NCBI GenBank assembly: GCA_036273855.1
Contig: DASUGU010000095.1
Coordinates: forward strand, 1-64,000
Source: DATEPR01 sp036273855
GTDB lineage: Bacteria; Actinomycetota; Actinomycetes; Mycobacteriales; Pseudonocardiaceae
Direction of reading: 5' to 3'
Length of the DNA: 64,000 bases
Part shown: positions 61,478 to 64,000 of the stretch, piece by piece
Layout of the letters: every line of letters starts with the position of its first letter
Position numbering within the stretch: the first letter of the stretch is position 1
Position numbers and translations under genes: made by a program
Notes under the pieces: model-generated
Databases searched by the model: none
What the model was told of the DNA's origin: nothing
Seen by the model: the letters and a program-made list of their open reading frames with translations, nothing else

Positions 61478-63208
61478 GTGCCTCTGCTGCGCCGGGCCAG
61501 GGCGGCAGCGATCGGCACCGCCCTGCTGGCGACGGGCGCTCTAGCGATCCCCACACTGGCCCACGCCGACTCGGACCAGACCGCGTCGGCGGGGTGTGTG
61601 CAGGGTGGGCCCGTCCTGCGCTACCTGGTCGTGTTCGCCGAGGACACGACCAGCGAGGACGCCGACTCGCAGATCGCGGACGCGTGCGGGAGCACCACCA
61701 TCTACTACTCCCAGATCGCGGTCGCGGTGGCCACGTCGGCCGATCCGGCCTTCGGCAGGCGGATGGGGCCCGGCCGGGCCTACAGCGCCCAGGCCGTGGC
61801 CTACGCCGACGACCACGACCCGGACGCCGGACCCAAGGCCGACGAGCTGCCCGCCGACCCGAGCGGCGTCACCCCCCACCCGTCCGCCGTGTCCACCCGT
61901 GATCTGGCCGGTCAGCAGTGGGACATGACCATGATCAACGCGCCTCGGGCGCACCAGGTCGACGAGGGCAGCGACAAGGTGGTCGTCGGCGTGCTCGACT
62001 CGGGGATCGACCCCGACCACCCCAATCTGACCGGCGAGCTGGACCGGTCGGCGTCCGCGGGCTGCCTGTCCGGTGCACCGGACACCAGCGAGTCGGCCTG
62101 GGTGCCCACCATGTCGTCGCACGGCACGCACGTGGCGGGCACCATCGCCGCCGCCGACGACGGCAAGGGCACCGCCGGGGTGGCGCCCGGGGTGCGGGTG
62201 GCGTCGGTGAAGGTCGTGGACGACGACGGCTACATCTACCCCGAGGCCGCGATCTGCGGGTTCATGTGGGCGGCGCACGAGGGGATGGCGGTCGCCAACA
62301 ACAGCTACTTCGTCGACCCGTGGGTGTTCACCTGCGCGGACTCGCCCGGCCAGCACGTGATCTACCAGGCCGTGGACCGGGCGGTGACCTACGCGACCCG
62401 GCACGGCGTGCTGAGCATCGCGGCGGCCGGCAACGCCGGGGTGGACCTCACCGATCCCGGCCAGGACAACCGCAGCCCGGACAACGTGGACTCCGGCGAT
62501 CAGGTGCAGCGCCAGCTCGGCCCGGACTGTGTCCAGCTGCCGGCCGGGATTCCCGGTGTGGTCACCGTGTCTGCGGTCGGCGCGGACGGGGTGAAGGCCA
62601 GCTACAGCTCCTACGGCCTGGGCGCGGTCGACGTGACGGCCCCCGGCGGTGACCCGCTGCAGCACGGCCGGTGTGTGCTGTCCACGGTGCCCGGTGGGTA
62701 CGCGAGTTCGTGCGGCACGTCGATGGCGGCGCCGCACGCGGCCGGGGTCGCGGCGCTGCTGGCCTCGACCCACCCCGGTTCGACGCCTGCCCAGTTGACC
62801 CGGCTGCTGGACGACGAGGCCGACCCCGTGGCCTGCCCCGCCGACTACGACCTGAACGGCACCGGCGCGCAGGACGCCTACTGCACCGGGGACAGCACCT
62901 TCAACAGCTTCTACGGGCACGGCCTGGTGGACGCCCTGGCCGCGGTCGCACCGGACGGCACCGCGGGCGCCACCGACCAGACTCCCCAGCAGCCCACCGC
63001 CCCGCCGAAGCACCCGACGGCCAAGCCGGCCGCACCACCCGCCAGCCCGCCGGGCGCGGCCTACGCGCCCAGCCAGACCACCGACGACAACCCGCCGCCG
63101 TCGACGACCACCGCGCCGCCACCGCCGGTGGTGCCGTCGGTCCCGTCGGTGCCGATCACCCCGGCGGGCGGGCCGGTCGGCGGCTTCGCCCTGCTCGGCA
63201 ACTGGTGA
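61478..63208 (+). CDS. Secreted subtilisin-like serine protease (S8)
   Basis: 576 residues. Signal peptide (LLRRARAAAIGTALLATGAL, cleavage near AHA). A short propeptide-like region runs to about 150, then the catalytic triad: Asp in VVGVLDSGIDPDHP, His in SSHGTHVAGTIAA, Ser in SCGTSMAAPHAAG, and oxyanion Asn in AAAGNAG. The C-terminal 100 residues are a Pro/Thr-rich low-complexity tail without a clear anchor. GTG 61478 has GGAGG six bases upstream; upstream in-frame codons lack a signal peptide start. Opposite to its neighbours and inserted between two normally adjacent genes. Confidence 0.93.
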   Translation: MPLLRRARAAAIGTALLATGALAIPTLAHADSDQTASAGCVQGGPVLRYLVVFAEDTTSEDADSQIADACGSTTIYYSQIAVAVATSADPAFGRRMGPGRAYSAQAVAYADDHDPDAGPKADELPADPSGVTPHPSAVSTRDLAGQQWDMTMINAPRAHQVDEGSDKVVVGVLDSGIDPDHPNLTGELDRSASAGCLSGAPDTSESAWVPTMSSHGTHVAGTIAAADDGKGTAGVAPGVRVASVKVVDDDGYIYPEAAICGFMWAAHEGMAVANNSYFVDPWVFTCADSPGQHVIYQAVDRAVTYATRHGVLSIAAAGNAGVDLTDPGQDNRSPDNVDSGDQVQRQLGPDCVQLPAGIPGVVTVSAVGADGVKASYSSYGLGAVDVTAPGGDPLQHGRCVLSTVPGGYASSCGTSMAAPHAAGVAALLASTHPGSTPAQLTRLLDDEADPVACPADYDLNGTGAQDAYCTGDSTFNSFYGHGLVDALAAVAPDGTAGATDQTPQQPTAPPKHPTAKPAAPPASPPGAAYAPSQTTDDNPPPSTTTAPPPPVVPSVPSVPITPAGGPVGGFALLGNW

Positions 63209-63211
63209 GTC

Positions 63212-64000
63212 TCAGACCGGTGTGATCGGCAGCAGGCCGCGGCCGGTGGGGCCGATCTGGATGTCGGTGCCCATGGTCGGGCAGACACCGCAGTCGAAGC
63301 ACGGGGTCCAGCGGCAGTCGTCCTGTTCCTGCTCCGACAGCGCGTCCTGCCAGTCGGCCCAGAGCCATTCCTTGTCCAGCCCGGAGTCCAGGTGGTCCCA
63401 CGGCAGGATCTCGTCCGCGTAGCGCTCGCGCGTGGTGAACCACGCCATGTCCACGCCCAGCGGCTCCAGTTCGGCTGCCGTGCAGTCGATCCAGCGCTGG
63501 AAGGAGAAGTGCTCGCTCCACCCGTCGAACCGGCCGCCGTCCGCCCAGACCCGCTCGATGACCCGGCCGACCCTGCGGTCGCCCCGGGACAGCAGGCCCT
63601 CGATCATCGACGGTTTGCCGTCGTGGTAACGCATGCCGATGTTGCGGCCGAGGCTGCGATCCGAGTTGATCGCCTGCCGCAACGCTCGCAGCCGACTGTC
63701 CACTGTGTCCGGATCACACTGCGGCGCCCACTGGAACGGCGTGTGCGGCTTGGGTACGAAGCCGCCGATGGAGATGGTGCAGCGGATGTCCTTGCGGCCG
63801 CTGGCCGAGCGGCCGGCCCGGATCACCTGGTGGGCCAGGTCGGAGATGCGCAGCACGTCGTCGTCGGTCTCGGTGGGCAGGCCGCACATGAAGTACAGCT
63901 TCACCTGCCGCCAGCCGTTCGCGTAGGCCGCGCTGACCGTCCTGATGAGATCTTCCTCGGACACCATCTTGTTGATGACACGGCGAATCCGCTCGCTGCC
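63212..64000 (-). CDS. TIGR03960-family B12-binding-type radical SAM protein, C-terminal part
   Basis: The gene enters from the right edge; 262 codons are visible. GSERIRRVINKMVSEEDLIRTV, VKLYFMCGLPTETDDDV and ISIGGFVPKPHTPFQW are the late radical-SAM and TIGR03960 blocks. The C-terminus has CRWTPCFDCGVCPTMG, an extra Cys cluster. The radical SAM Cx3Cx2C motif lies outside the window. It is probably an RNA- or peptide-modifying enzyme working with the DUF2344 protein; the activity is not established. The stop is three bases from the subtilase stop. Confidence 0.85.
   Translation of the reverse strand, partial: GSERIRRVINKMVSEEDLIRTVSAAYANGWRQVKLYFMCGLPTETDDDVLRISDLAHQVIRAGRSASGRKDIRCTISIGGFVPKPHTPFQWAPQCDPDTVDSRLRALRQAINSDRSLGRNIGMRYHDGKPSMIEGLLSRGDRRVGRVIERVWADGGRFDGWSEHFSFQRWIDCTAAELEPLGVDMAWFTTRERYADEILPWDHLDSGLDKEWLWADWQDALSEQEQDDCRWTPCFDCGVCPTMGTDIQIGPTGRGLLPITPV

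Overview
The window is a high-GC actinobacterial chromosome segment. Gene order and content point to a Pseudonocardiaceae-like relative of Mycobacterium. The housekeeping backbone follows the M. tuberculosis order from glyS (Rv2357c) to rne (Rv2444c): glyS, smtB/zur, uppS, recO, era, CNNM protein, ybeY, phoH, rsmE, dnaJ2, hrcA, hemW, sulfite reductase/cysH, sirohydrochlorin chelatase, lepA, rpsT, holA, comEC/comEA, degV, octT, gpgP, rsfS, nadD, proA, proB, obg, rpmA, rplU, rne. This comparison rests on recalled gene order, not on an alignment. Most genes are tightly packed, and many stop/start pairs overlap as GTGA, ATGA or TGATG.

Left edge (1-895): the first codons of a probable IS4-type transposase running off the window, then about 840 bases of repetitive GC-rich DNA without a gene. 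896-6195: glycyl-tRNA synthetase, a divergent zinc-sensor pair (SmtB-like ArsR and Zur), and a two-gene membrane system of the YcgR/YcgQ type. 5770-18049: a leftward run of cell-wall, repair, ribosome-maturation and heat-shock genes.

18154-26818: one rightward sulfur-assimilation operon. A short leader peptide ending in cysteine codons precedes sulfite reductase, a 52-residue zinc-ribbon protein, APS reductase, ATP sulfurylase CysD/CysN, an SsuABC-type sulfonate/taurine importer, and a sirohydrochlorin chelatase that would supply siroheme to the sulfite reductase.

26833-30995: the most unusual part, eight consecutive GNAT acetyltransferase genes, seven of them paralogues of one family and one of those internally rearranged. 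All are translationally coupled. They are followed by an FAD/NAD(P)-binding protein and an enoyl-CoA hydratase-like protein. 33638-39063 is accessory: small membrane proteins, a medium-chain dehydrogenase, an extradiol dioxygenase, a secreted GH18 chitinase with two DasR-like operators, a VanZ-like protein and a frameshifted Uma2 nuclease gene.

39163-57280: lepA, a DMT exporter, rpsT and holA, then threonine synthase under a SAM riboswitch, convergent with comEC/comEA across a 32-bp tandem duplication. Next come the glucosylglycerate genes octT/gpgP, rsfS, nadD, a ferredoxin, proA/proB, obg, rpmA and rplU. 57459-64000: RNase E/G with an IF2_N-like N-terminus, then a radical-SAM-associated pair (TIGR03936 and TIGR03960 families) split by an oppositely oriented secreted subtilase.

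Two proteins (the permease at 4410 and ComEC) carry N-terminal extensions built from degenerate DNA repeats. No tRNA, rRNA or CRISPR array was recognised.
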